Shown here in pieces: positions 15,354 to 23,662 of a stretch of 42,289 bases of DNA (positions are counted from its first letter, which is position 1; each line of letters begins with the position of its first letter). The translations under genes were made by a program, and so were the position numbers. The notes beneath the pieces are model-generated. The model was not told the DNA's origin. It searched no databases and worked only from the letters and a program-made list of their open reading frames with translations. Origin of the DNA: Heliomicrobium undosum (GTDB lineage: Bacteria > Bacillota > Desulfitobacteriia > Heliobacteriales > Heliobacteriaceae); NCBI RefSeq assembly GCF_009877425.1, contig NZ_WXEY01000024.1:1-42289 (forward strand). Direction: 5' to 3'.

Positions 15354-15737
15354 TTGACTCCGATTACTCTTTCTCCGACATCCCCCATACCCTTGTACGA
15401 CCAGATCACCAAACAGATCAAGGATGCAATCCTGCGGGGCGACCTGGCGCCCGGTCAGGCCCTTCCCTCCATCCGCCAACTGGCCCAGGAGTTGGGGACG
15501 AGCGTGATTACCGTCAAACGGGCGTACCTGGAACTGGAGCGGGAGGGGATGATCCTGACCCGCCAGGGGCTGGGCTGCTTTGTCGCCCCGGTGGAAAAAG
15601 GACACTTGGAAACGACCCGGCGCGAGTCTGTGCTGGCCCCGCTGCGGCAGGCCCTGGCTGAAGCAAAACGTCTGGGCATGACGATGGAAGAGGTCCGGCA
15701 ACTCTTTGCGGAACTGCTGAAGGAGGAAGAACGATGA
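15354..15737 (+). CDS. GntR-family regulator, YtrA subfamily
   Basis: 127 residues with a TTG start preceded by GAGGGGGT. Seen: the winged helix-turn-helix (PLYDQITKQIKDAILRGDLAP, LPSIRQLAQELGTSVITVKR, AYLELEREGMILTRQGLGCFV) and the short C-terminal dimerisation tail that defines YtrA regulators, which lack a large ligand domain. Its stop overlaps the ATG of the ABC ATPase. It likely represses this operon until an envelope or antibiotic-type signal relieves it; the signal is not visible. Confidence 0.92.
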   Translation: MTPITLSPTSPIPLYDQITKQIKDAILRGDLAPGQALPSIRQLAQELGTSVITVKRAYLELEREGMILTRQGLGCFVAPVEKGHLETTRRESVLAPLRQALAEAKRLGMTMEEVRQLFAELLKEEER

Positions 15738-16615
15738 CATCCATCTTGACCATCGACGGCGTTACAAAACGTTACGCGTCCTTTATGTTGGAGAAGGTGT
15801 CATTGACACTGCCCCCCGGCGCCATCATGGGCTTGATCGGCCCCAACGGCGCCGGCAAGAGCACCTTGTTCAAGGCCATCCTGAATCTGGTGCGCATCGA
15901 CACCGGTTCCATTACCGTTTTCGGCCTCGATCACCGGCGTCATGAGCAGGCCATCAAGCGCCGCGTCGGCTTTGTCAGTGAAGAGATCCCCTTTTACGAC
16001 AGTCTCACCGTGGCGGAACTGTCCCGTTTCGTCTCCTCCTATTACCCCACCTGGGATGACGCCCTCTTCGCCGCTCTGCAAAAGCGCTTCGCCCTGTCTG
16101 CCCATAAAAAGGTGGGCGACCTGTCCAAGGGGAACAGGATGAAACTCTCCCTCTGCCTGGCCCTGGCCCACCGCCCGGAACTTCTGCTCCTCGATGAGCC
16201 GACAGCCGGTTTGGACGCGGTCGCGCGGCGGGAACTGCTGGAGGAGATGCTCGACGTCATCCAGGAGGAAGACCGGTCGGTCCTGTTTTCCTCACACATC
16301 ACCGCTGATGTAGAACGGGTGGCCGACTATGTGACCCTGATCCATCAGGGGAGGGTCTGCTACACGGGATTACGCGACGACCTGCAGGGTTCCTGGCGGC
16401 GGATCCTGATCAGCGGCGACTTTCCACCCGAGGCGCGGCCCCATCTGGTCCATGTGGAGCCTCGCTTCGGTGGATACGCAGGCGTCACCGGCGACATGGA
16501 TGCGCTCCGCCGGTCCTGGCCCGGCGGCATCCCTGCCGGCGTTGCTCTAGAGGCGATCAGTTTAGAAGAGATCCTGATCGCCCTGGCCAAGCAATCCTCA
16601 GAACAGGGCGCCTGA
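15734..16615 (+). CDS. ABC transporter ATP-binding protein
   Basis: A 293-residue ATPase. Seen: Walker A GPNGAGKS (near residue 35), LSKGNRMKLSLCLALAHRP containing a signature that reads DLSKGNRMK in place of LSGGQ, Walker B LLLLDEPTAGLD, and the H-loop SSHIT. The altered signature is common in the YtrB-type ATPases that go with YtrA regulators. About 80 C-terminal residues follow the ATPase core. It works with the permease encoded 25 bp downstream. The exported or sensed substrate is unknown; relatives respond to cell-wall-active peptides (family knowledge). Confidence 0.92.
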   Translation: MTSILTIDGVTKRYASFMLEKVSLTLPPGAIMGLIGPNGAGKSTLFKAILNLVRIDTGSITVFGLDHRRHEQAIKRRVGFVSEEIPFYDSLTVAELSRFVSSYYPTWDDALFAALQKRFALSAHKKVGDLSKGNRMKLSLCLALAHRPELLLLDEPTAGLDAVARRELLEEMLDVIQEEDRSVLFSSHITADVERVADYVTLIHQGRVCYTGLRDDLQGSWRRILISGDFPPEARPHLVHVEPRFGGYAGVTGDMDALRRSWPGGIPAGVALEAISLEEILIALAKQSSEQGA

Positions 16616-16640
16616 GCGAGAAGGAAGGGAGAGACCTTGC

Positions 16641-17315
16641 ATGTGGCAACTGGTAAAAAAAGATTTTCAAGCCCAGAAAAAATCGCTCCGGTCGCTGGGG
16701 CTGCTCTTGCTCGGGATCACCGGGTTGATCCTGAGCGGCAAAGCGGAGCCCACCCTGTTTGGAGGCATTTGGGGCATTTTGACGGTCATGTTTACCTTGA
16801 GCTATACCAACGGGACGATATTATATGAAGAAAAGAGCCGAGGCTACCTCTTTTTGCGATCACTGCCCCTCTCGCCGCGCCAGATCGTCGCGGCCAAGTT
16901 TATGGGCGGGCTGCTGTCTGCCCTGGCGACAACCTTGATCGTGGGCATTCTGCTGACAATTGCCCAGATGATCTACCCCCCGGAGAGCCTGATCCCGCCG
17001 TTCGCGGCCTTTATCTATCTCGGCGTGACCTTGCTCTTCAACGGGTTGGTGCTGATGCTGTCTTTTCGCTTCGGCTATATGAAAGCGCAGCGGTTCTTTG
17101 CATTGATCGCCCTGTCGCCGTTGATTTTCATGGCCTTGCCCAAGGGATGGCTGAAAGGGTTCTTTTATGGACCGGCCATGTATATGGCTGCCCATGTGGA
17201 GGCGACTGTCGCCGGGTTTGTCCTTTGCGTAGCGGTCTTTTTATCGGCCGCCTTTCTCTACAGCATCCACTGTTTTCAGGATGCCGATCGGCTCGACAGT
17301 CTGCTAAAAAATTGA
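16641..17315 (+). CDS. ABC-2 type transporter permease
   Basis: A 224-residue membrane protein with six predicted helices, starting MWQLVKKDFQAQKKSL behind a GGAAGGGAG ribosome site. The layout, a short cytoplasmic N-terminus and then the YEEKSRGYLFLRSLPLSPRQIVAAKF loop between helices 2 and 3, is typical of ABC-2 permeases of the YtrC/DUF3021-like size class. It forms a dimeric membrane channel with the preceding ATPase. A terminator follows the gene. Confidence 0.88.
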   Translation: MWQLVKKDFQAQKKSLRSLGLLLLGITGLILSGKAEPTLFGGIWGILTVMFTLSYTNGTILYEEKSRGYLFLRSLPLSPRQIVAAKFMGGLLSALATTLIVGILLTIAQMIYPPESLIPPFAAFIYLGVTLLFNGLVLMLSFRFGYMKAQRFFALIALSPLIFMALPKGWLKGFFYGPAMYMAAHVEATVAGFVLCVAVFLSAAFLYSIHCFQDADRLDSLLKN

Positions 17316-17331
17316 TGAAAAAAAGGAAAAC

Positions 17332-17403
17332 AAGCGCCCAGATTGTAAACCTTTCTTGTAACATTTTTTGCCGTTCAAGCGTCTAGTGGGTAGGGCGCTT
17401 TTT
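17332..17403 (+). terminator. Long-loop terminator after the ABC permease
   Basis: AAGCGCCC (17332-17339) pairs with GGGCGCTT (17393-17400), followed by T residues; the loop of about 53 nt is unusually long. Confidence 0.5.
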
Positions 17404-17472
17404 GCCGGAGCGTTGCGGCGATGATTGCCGGAACGTTCCGGTAATGACTGCCGGATCGTCATGTCGTGATGG
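17403..17472. repeat. Three degenerate 23-bp repeats upstream of mtaD
   Basis: Units begin at 17403, 17426 and 17449 with TGCCGGA-x-CGT. The first two share about 17 of 23 bases; the third decays at its end. They fill much of the 207-bp gap between the ABC permease and the deaminase gene. Confidence 0.6.
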
Positions 17473-17522
17473 ACATGCCTTCCGGCGACTGTTCGGAAGA
17501 ATGAAGCGGAGGAGGAGCATCG

Positions 17523-18827
17523 TTGAGCCGGATCGTGATCAAAAACGCGCGGATCTTGACCATGGCGACAGAAGCGCCGCAGATCCTGGAGGGGGACATC
17601 GGCATCGAAGGATCCTGCATCCGGGAGATCGGCCGCATCGATGCCAAGATGGTTGGGGACGACGCCGTCACCGTCATCGACGCGGCGGGAAAGGTCGTCA
17701 TGCCAGGCTTAATCAACTGCCACAATCATGCGGCGATGGCGCTGTTTCGCGGCTACTCGGACGACCTGCGCCTTATGGAATGGCTGAGCCAAAAGATCTG
17801 GCCTGCCGAGGAACGCCTCGACGGCGACGCCGTCTATGCCGGCACGATGCTGGCGGCGGCGGAGATGATCAAATCAGGCACGACCACCTTTGCCGACATG
17901 TATTTTTTCATGGACGACGTGGCCCGGGCGGTGCGGGATGCGGGGATGCGGGCGACCCTTTGCCAGGGCCTCCTCTTTATCGACAATCAGGCCGAGCGGC
18001 GGCTGGAGGCTACCCGCCGGCTTTTCGCCGACTGGCATGGGAAGGCGGAGGGACGGATCAAGGCCATGGTTGGCCCCCACGCCCCCTACACCTGTCCGCC
18101 TGACAAGCTGCAGGCCGTCATGGCCCTGGCAAAGGAATTGCAGGCCGCCATCCACATCCACCTCTCGGAGACGGTCGAGGAAGTGGACCAGATGTTCGAC
18201 CGGTATGGCAAATCGCCTGTCCGTTACCTGGCCGATCTGGGACTCTTCGCCGAGCACCATGTGCTGCTCGCCCATGCCGTCAACCTCTCCCGCGATGACA
18301 TTCACCTGCTCAAGGGACTTAGAGGCGGCGTCTCCCACAACCCCGTCAGCAACCTCAAACTCGGCTGCGGTGTAGCGCCTGTCTTGGAACTGCGCGACAA
18401 GGGAGTCGCCGTCGCCCTGGGCACCGACGGGGCGGGCAGCGCCACAACCCTCGACCTCTTCGAAGAGATCAAGGCCGCCGCCTGGCTGCAGAAAAACCGC
18501 ACAGGCGATCCCACGGCGGTGACAGCCTATCAGGCCTTGCGCATGGCCACCATCGAGGGCGCACGGGCGCTGGGGCTCGCTGACCGGATCGGGAGCATCG
18601 AGCCGGGCAAACAGGCCGATCTGATCCTCATCGACATGAACAAACCCCACCTGTTCCCGCAGAACGACATCTGCGCCCTGCTGGCCTACGCCGCCAACGG
18701 CGCTGACGTGGACACCGTCTTGATCGATGGGAAGGTGGTCATGCAAAACCGCCAGTTGCTGACCATGCATGAAGCCGATGTGCTTGCCGAGGCTGCCGCG
18801 GCGGCCCGGCGGGTCATTCGGGATTAA
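17523..18827 (+). CDS. mtaD: 5-methylthioadenosine/S-adenosylhomocysteine deaminase
   Basis: A 434-residue amidohydrolase that deaminates MTA or SAH to the inosyl compounds, an entry to methionine salvage. The start is TTG, eight bases after GGAGGAG. Seen: the metal-binding HxH in NCHNHAAMALFRGYSDDL (near residues 66-68), HIHLSETVEEV (near 217), LLAHAVNL, SHNPVSNLKLGCG, and the catalytic-metal Asp in LGTDGAGSATTLDLFEEIK. The final GSIEPGKQADLILID is the usual beta-sandwich return. SAH-, MTA- and related nucleoside deaminase activities cannot be told apart by sequence. The efflux operon follows 46 bp later, perhaps co-transcribed. Confidence 0.9.
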   Translation: MSRIVIKNARILTMATEAPQILEGDIGIEGSCIREIGRIDAKMVGDDAVTVIDAAGKVVMPGLINCHNHAAMALFRGYSDDLRLMEWLSQKIWPAEERLDGDAVYAGTMLAAAEMIKSGTTTFADMYFFMDDVARAVRDAGMRATLCQGLLFIDNQAERRLEATRRLFADWHGKAEGRIKAMVGPHAPYTCPPDKLQAVMALAKELQAAIHIHLSETVEEVDQMFDRYGKSPVRYLADLGLFAEHHVLLAHAVNLSRDDIHLLKGLRGGVSHNPVSNLKLGCGVAPVLELRDKGVAVALGTDGAGSATTLDLFEEIKAAAWLQKNRTGDPTAVTAYQALRMATIEGARALGLADRIGSIEPGKQADLILIDMNKPHLFPQNDICALLAYAANGADVDTVLIDGKVVMQNRQLLTMHEADVLAEAAAAARRVIRD

Positions 18828-18873
18828 GCGTTTTAGCTGGACAAACCGGAGTTGCATCAAAAATGGAGAGGAC

Positions 18874-20193
18874 TTGACCAAATTGCTGCAATCATGGAAA
18901 CCCCGCTTGCAAAGTCTGTGGAAGCGACGCAAAAAGTGGATCGCAGCGGCCCTGGTCGTCGCCGTCGCCGGGGGCGCCTGGGCGGCGCTGCGGCCCGCCA
19001 AGGGACCGGCCGGCGTGCCTGTCAGCGTCCGGGAGGTGACCAGCGGGGATCTGGAGGTATCAGTCGTCGTTTCCGGCAAGATCGAGCCCTATGCCAAGGA
19101 GAACGTCACCGCCCGCGTGCGGGGGCGGCTCGTGAAGGTGCTTGTGGAAGCCGGGCAGATGGTCAAAGCGGGCGACGTGCTGGCCCTCATCGACAAAGAA
19201 GACCTGGTCCGCAAGGAGTCAGACGCCCGGGTCAACCTGGAAGTGGAGCAACTCAGCCTGGACAAAAGCCGCAAGACAGCGGAATACGAACTGGCCAAAG
19301 CCCGGGAGACGGCGGAACAGAGCCGGAAGAAGATGGACCTGGAAAAGAAAAACCTCGACCGTGTCCAGGCGCTCTATGACAGCGGCGCCGCCACCCAAAA
19401 GGAACGCGAAGAAGCATTACATACCTATGAAGACGCCGCCGCCCAGCACCGCAACGACCTGCGGCGCGTCGAATCGATTGAGACGAACGACCTGGGAACA
19501 GAGATCAAACTGCGGGAGGCCCAGATCCGTCTAAAGCGCCAGGAGTGGGAGACAAGCGCCCGTGACCTGGACGAGTCAGCCGTCAAAGCGCCCATGGACG
19601 GCATGGTTTTGGAGGTGCCCGTCGATCCCGGCGATTACATCGCGCCGGAGACGAAGATCGCCGTCCTCGGACGGACAGACCGGCTGAAGATCAAAGCCGA
19701 TGTGAGCGAGGCCGACCTCCCCTTGATCAACGCCGGCATGGCGGCGCAGGTCACCGGACCCGCCCTGGGAGATCAGAAACTGAGCGGCAAGGTAACCGTC
19801 ATTTCCCCGCAGGCCGTGACGAAAGAAAAGGAACAGACGGAGCGGACGACGGTTCCCGTCACTGTCGAAGCGGACAACCCCGGCGGCGCCGGCCGGCCGG
19901 GGACGAACGTGGACCTGCGCATCCAAGCGGCCCGGCTGACCGGCGTGCTTACGGCGCCCCATGAAGCGATCCGCGAATCGCGGAGCGGAAAGGAAACCCT
20001 CGTCGTCCGCGACGGCAAGGTCGCCCTCTGCCCCGTCGAAACGGGCATGGCCAACGACATGGTCATTGAGGTGAAATCAGGCGTTCAAGCCGGCGACCTG
20101 TTGATCCTGAACCCGCCGGAGGATCTCCAGGAGGGGACTCCTGTAGCGGTGCTCCCGGTTGGCGCCCGCCCGCCCAGCCTGGGGGTGAGGTGA
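18874..20193 (+). CDS. MacA-like periplasmic adaptor (HlyD/RND family)
   Basis: 439 residues from the TTG that follows GGAGAGGAC; earlier in-frame codons have no ribosome site and overlap mtaD. Seen: one N-terminal membrane helix (WIAAALVVAVAGGAWAAL), a lipoyl half (GKIEPYAKENVTARVRG, VEAGQMVKAGDVLALIDKED), a long charged coiled-coil hairpin (about residues 110-215), the second lipoyl half (VKAPMDGMVLEVPVDPGDYI), and beta-barrel and membrane-proximal domains. In Gram-positive cells such adaptors sit on the outer face of the membrane and dock on a MacB-type permease. The first gene of a three-gene efflux unit; its stop overlaps the next start. Confidence 0.92.
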   Translation: MTKLLQSWKPRLQSLWKRRKKWIAAALVVAVAGGAWAALRPAKGPAGVPVSVREVTSGDLEVSVVVSGKIEPYAKENVTARVRGRLVKVLVEAGQMVKAGDVLALIDKEDLVRKESDARVNLEVEQLSLDKSRKTAEYELAKARETAEQSRKKMDLEKKNLDRVQALYDSGAATQKEREEALHTYEDAAAQHRNDLRRVESIETNDLGTEIKLREAQIRLKRQEWETSARDLDESAVKAPMDGMVLEVPVDPGDYIAPETKIAVLGRTDRLKIKADVSEADLPLINAGMAAQVTGPALGDQKLSGKVTVISPQAVTKEKEQTERTTVPVTVEADNPGGAGRPGTNVDLRIQAARLTGVLTAPHEAIRESRSGKETLVVRDGKVALCPVETGMANDMVIEVKSGVQAGDLLILNPPEDLQEGTPVAVLPVGARPPSLGVR

Positions 20194-20933
20194 TGGTGAA
20201 CGAGGCTGATCAAGCGGTCGAGGAAACGGCGCCAAGCGTTATCAGCCATGCGCCCATCGTGCGCCTCGAAGGCGTCGGTAAGACCTACCAGACGGGCGCT
20301 GTGGCTGTGGAAGCCCTTAAAGAGGTCAACCTTGACGTCTTTGCCGGAGATTTCCTAGCGATTATGGGCCCCTCCGGATCGGGCAAGTCGACGTTGATGA
20401 ACATCCTGGGCTGCCTCGATCGGCCGACAGCGGGGCGCTACCTGCTTGACGGCCAGGATGTGTCCACCCTGGATGATCGCCAGTTGGCCCGCATCCGCAA
20501 CAAAAAGCTCGGCTTTGTCTTTCAAAACTTCCAACTCCTCCCGCGCATCGACGCCATTGCCAACGTCGAACTGCCGATGCTCTACGCCGGTCTGGGGGGG
20601 AAGGAGCGCCGCCGCCGCGCCGAGGAGGCCTTGGCCCGGGTCGGCCTGGCCGAGCGGATGGGACACAAGCCGAACGAATTGTCCGGCGGGCAGAAGCAGC
20701 GCGTCGCCATCGCCCGGGCGCTCGTCAACCAGCCGCTGATCCTTCTGGCCGACGAGCCGACAGGCAACCTGGACTCCAAGACGAGCGTCGAGATCATGGA
20801 GATCTTTCAAGCCCTCAATGCCGAGGGAACGACGGTCATCATCATCACCCACGAGCCGGACATCGCCGCCTACGCCCGGACCCATGTCACCTGCCGGGAC
20901 GGCCGCGCCGCCCTCCGAAGGGGGGACGCGTGA
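20193..20933 (+). CDS. MacB-type ABC ATPase
   Basis: 246 residues; the ATG at 20193 is preferred over the GTG three bases earlier, and GGGGGTGAGG precedes it. Seen: Walker [10 protein letters not shown] (near residue 59), Q-loop [19 protein letters not shown], signature [16 protein letters not shown], Walker [13 protein letters not shown], and H-loop TIIITHEPD variants. This is the LolD/MacB/FtsE class of ATPase, which powers mechanotransmission rather than classical import. It overlaps the adaptor gene before it and the permease gene after it by a few bases. Confidence 0.94.
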   Translation: MVNEADQAVEETAPSVISHAPIVRLEGVGKTYQTGAVAVEALKEVNLDVFAGDFLAIMGPSGSGKSTLMNILGCLDRPTAGRYLLDGQDVSTLDDRQLARIRNKKLGFVFQNFQLLPRIDAIANVELPMLYAGLGGKERRRRAEEALARVGLAERMGHKPNELSGGQKQRVAIARALVNQPLILLADEPTGNLDSKTSVEIMEIFQALNAEGTTVIIITHEPDIAAYARTHVTCRDGRAALRRGDA

Positions 20934-22123
20934 TGAACCTGGTCGAACTGTTCAAGGTGGCCCTGCAGGGGATCCGCGTCAACAAGCTCCGTTCCAGCCT
21001 GACCATCCTCGGTCTGGTCATCGGCATCGCGGCGGTCGTCACCGTCGTCACCGTCAGTGAGGCCAGCCAGGTCTATCTGAAACAGCAGGTCGGGAAGTTT
21101 GGATCGACCATCTTCACCATCTACCCGCGCTGGGATGACCAAGACAACCCCATCGACATCGAAGACATCACCATCGACGATGCGAACGCCATGAGGGAAC
21201 TCATCCCGGAACTCACCCATGTCAGTCCCATGACCCAGTTCCAAACGATGATGGAAGGCCCCAAAGCCAAAAAACGGGCTACCATCTACGGCGTCAACGA
21301 ACACTACTTCTCCATCCGTCGCAACCTGAAAATCAGCCAGGGGCGATTCCTGAACGCCAGCGACATTTCGGGCGCCCGCGCCGTCGCCGTCGTCAGCAAG
21401 GAACTGGCCAAAGAGATCTTCGGCCACACCGATGTGGTCGGGTTGACCGTCAAGTTTCAATCCCGCACCGTCACCATCATCGGCGTCTCCCAGGAGGACA
21501 AGTTCGCCCTCGATCAGGACAGGAGCCTGGACGCCTATGTGCCCATCTCCTTTGCCCAGTACGCCTTTGACTTCTCGCGCATCTTTGCCATCGAGGCGGC
21601 CGCCGAGAGCGACGGGTCCGTGTCAACAGCTGTTGAAAAGGCAAAAAACCTGCTCAACCGGCGGCACCGCACCCACGACCACTACCGCATCAGCAGCGTC
21701 CAGGACGCCATGGGCCAGATCAACCAGGCGACCGGCGCCGTCGCCGGCGTCCTCTCCGGCGTGGCCGCCATTTCTCTCCTGGTCGGCGGCATCGGCGTCA
21801 TGAACATCATGCTCGTGTCCGTGACAGAACGGACCCGGGAGATCGGCCTGCGCAAAGCCCTCGGGGCCGAGCGGCGGCACATCCTGCTGCAGTTTTTGAT
21901 GGAGGGCGTCGTCCTCTGTCTCTTCGGGGGAACGCTGGGCGCCATCGTGGGCATCGGCGGCAGTTGGGCGCTGGCCAGCCTTGTCAACGTAGAAGCCGCC
22001 TTCTCTTGGACAGGGCTGATCGTAGCCTTCGCCGTCTCCAGCCTGATCGGGATCTTTTTCAGCCTCTACCCGGCCAACCGGGCGGCGAAACTGGATCCGA
22101 TCGATGCGCTCCGTTACGAATAA
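20933..22123 (+). CDS. MacB-type ABC permease (FtsX-fold)
   Basis: 396 residues; ATG at 20933, directly after the ATPase stop. Seen: a first membrane helix (LRSSLTILGLVIGIAAVVTVVTV), a large extracytoplasmic MacB-core domain (about residues 45-265), then three C-terminal helices (GVAAISLLVGGIGVMNIMLVS) with the coupling segment VTERTREIGLRKALGAERR, and a final NRAAKLDPIDALRYE, the standard end of this family. With the adaptor and ATPase it should form a MacAB-like exporter for peptides, lipids or drugs. The substrate is unknown. Confidence 0.93.
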   Translation: MNLVELFKVALQGIRVNKLRSSLTILGLVIGIAAVVTVVTVSEASQVYLKQQVGKFGSTIFTIYPRWDDQDNPIDIEDITIDDANAMRELIPELTHVSPMTQFQTMMEGPKAKKRATIYGVNEHYFSIRRNLKISQGRFLNASDISGARAVAVVSKELAKEIFGHTDVVGLTVKFQSRTVTIIGVSQEDKFALDQDRSLDAYVPISFAQYAFDFSRIFAIEAAAESDGSVSTAVEKAKNLLNRRHRTHDHYRISSVQDAMGQINQATGAVAGVLSGVAAISLLVGGIGVMNIMLVSVTERTREIGLRKALGAERRHILLQFLMEGVVLCLFGGTLGAIVGIGGSWALASLVNVEAAFSWTGLIVAFAVSSLIGIFFSLYPANRAAKLDPIDALRYE

Positions 22124-22165
22124 ATCGCCTCTAAGACACCGCCAAAGATAAACGAAAAAGGATGG

Positions 22166-22195
22166 AGCGCCCTTCGAGGAAAGGGGCGCTTTTTT
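22166..22195 (+). terminator. Terminator of the efflux operon
   Basis: AGCGCCC-TT and AAGGGGCGCT form a stem with one bulged base and a six-base loop, followed by six T residues. Confidence 0.8.
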
Positions 22196-22402
22196 ATGAA
22201 AAGCCATTTTCATCATCGCCTGTGATCCGAGGGTCATGAAAGTTTTGTGTAGAAGCAGGAATTTACTGATTTAAATGGAAAGTAGCAATATTGTGAAAAA
22301 ACTTATCATTGCTTGCCGTGGGAAATTCAGCCGCCGACCGTAACGACAACGTAGGAGAGCAGTAATAACATAGGCAGATAGGTCGAAACAATGGAGGTTG
22401 GT

Positions 22403-23524
22403 ATGATGCTTTCCAAACGGTACGGCGTTGGCGATGTGTTGAAGCAGGATGTCTATTCCTTACAGGGTCACCTGCTGATTCCCCGGGGCGCAATGATCAG
22501 TGAACGTCTCATGGCGCAAATCCATAAATGGGAGGAGATCGGGGTGCTGATTGATAAAGTGCCTTCTTCCGGATCTCGCAATGCCCAGGAGCCTGAGTCG
22601 GACGGTGAAGATATCTGCTTTCTGCCCCGGCGAAAAAGCAAGGAAGAAGATGTCCTCTATCATCAAGCGATTGAGACGGTGCGCGATGTTTTCCTGGATA
22701 TCCGCGCAGGGCATGTTTTTAACCAGCAGGCGGTCCAGGAAAGAGCATCCGCTATCGTTTCGTCGGTCATCCACGATGAGAAGGTCGGTTTTCGGCTGAA
22801 CCATCTGTGGCAGGCCGATGACTACACCTTGCACCATTCCGTGGACGTTTGTCTTCTTTCCACCCTGATCGGGCTCAGCATCGGCATGGATCGGGAAGAA
22901 CTGAATGAACTGGCTGCCGGCGCCATCCTTCACGATGTGGGGAAGATCTATATCCCGCGCAGCATCCTCAACAAAAAGGGCGCCCTCAGCAACAGAGAGT
23001 ATGAGACGATCAAAAAACACCCTGTCTTTGGCGTCAAGTATTTTCAGGAGACCGGCATGGACCTCTCCGACGCTCAGTTGTATTGTATCCTTCAGCATCA
23101 CGAGCACTGTGACGGGACCGGCTATCCTCAGGGACTGCGCTACCCACGGATCCATCTGTTCGCCCGCATCGTCGCTGTGGCCGACGTGTTCTCGGCGTTG
23201 ACGGCCGGGCGCCCGCACCGCGCTCCCATGGACCAGTTGCACGCCATCGACATCCTCTGCCGGGAGTCGCGGAGCCATCTCGACATGCACATCGTCAGCA
23301 TTTTGATCAACCGGCTGCGAGACCTGCTGCTGCACACGCGGGTCCGCCTCAACACCGGCGACGAGGGCTATGTGGTTGACTTTTTTGAAAGCTCGCCGCT
23401 GCGCCCGACGGTGCTCGTCACCCAGGATGCCTTCGGACGCAAGGTGGTCAGCCCCTACCTGGTCCACCTTCGTCAGGAGCAGGAACTAAGTCTCCAGGAA
23501 ATCCTTTCTGGGAAACAGGCGTAG
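22403..23524 (+). CDS. HD-GYP domain phosphodiesterase
   Basis: 373 residues from the ATG that follows GGAGG by five bases; an ATG 12 bp earlier overlaps that ribosome site. Residues 1-110 form a non-enzymatic N-terminal region (GDVLKQDVYSLQGHLLIPRG, a beta-rich module common in heliobacterial and clostridial HD-GYP proteins). The HD-GYP core has HDVGK (near 175) and HHEHCDGTGYP (near 232), with KHPVFGVKYF and AVADVFSALTAGRPHR in order; the key metal ligands are intact. Such proteins hydrolyse cyclic di-GMP to pGpG or GMP. No GGDEF or receiver domain is attached, so the signal is unknown. No c-di-GMP riboswitch was recognised in the 207 bp upstream. Confidence 0.92.
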   Translation: MMLSKRYGVGDVLKQDVYSLQGHLLIPRGAMISERLMAQIHKWEEIGVLIDKVPSSGSRNAQEPESDGEDICFLPRRKSKEEDVLYHQAIETVRDVFLDIRAGHVFNQQAVQERASAIVSSVIHDEKVGFRLNHLWQADDYTLHHSVDVCLLSTLIGLSIGMDREELNELAAGAILHDVGKIYIPRSILNKKGALSNREYETIKKHPVFGVKYFQETGMDLSDAQLYCILQHHEHCDGTGYPQGLRYPRIHLFARIVAVADVFSALTAGRPHRAPMDQLHAIDILCRESRSHLDMHIVSILINRLRDLLLHTRVRLNTGDEGYVVDFFESSPLRPTVLVTQDAFGRKVVSPYLVHLRQEQELSLQEILSGKQA

Positions 23525-23547
23525 CAGAGAGTAGCGCATATGAAGGA

Positions 23548-23576
23548 AGCCACCCCGGCTCTGGGGTGGCTTTTTT
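23548..23576 (+). terminator. Terminator after the HD-GYP gene
   Basis: AGCCACCCC and GGGGTGGCT form a perfect 9-bp stem with a six-base loop, followed by six T residues. Confidence 0.88.
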
Positions 23577-23662
23577 ATCCGGCAGGGAAAGTCCGGCCCG
23601 GCGTGGAAAAGGGAGGGTTAAAGCACTGAAGATCAATCCGGCAGAAAGGTGAGCGAAAACAG

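Noticed and set aside
17874-19079. 401-codon minus-strand open frame
   Set aside because: Antisense to mtaD and the adaptor gene; no family motif, no ribosome site. Caused by GC-rich codon use.
22196-22402. c-di-GMP riboswitch before the HD-GYP gene
   Set aside because: No GEMM-type conserved core was found in the leader.
22460-23467. 335-codon minus-strand open frame over the HD-GYP gene
   Set aside because: Antisense to intact HD and GYP motifs; no signature of its own.
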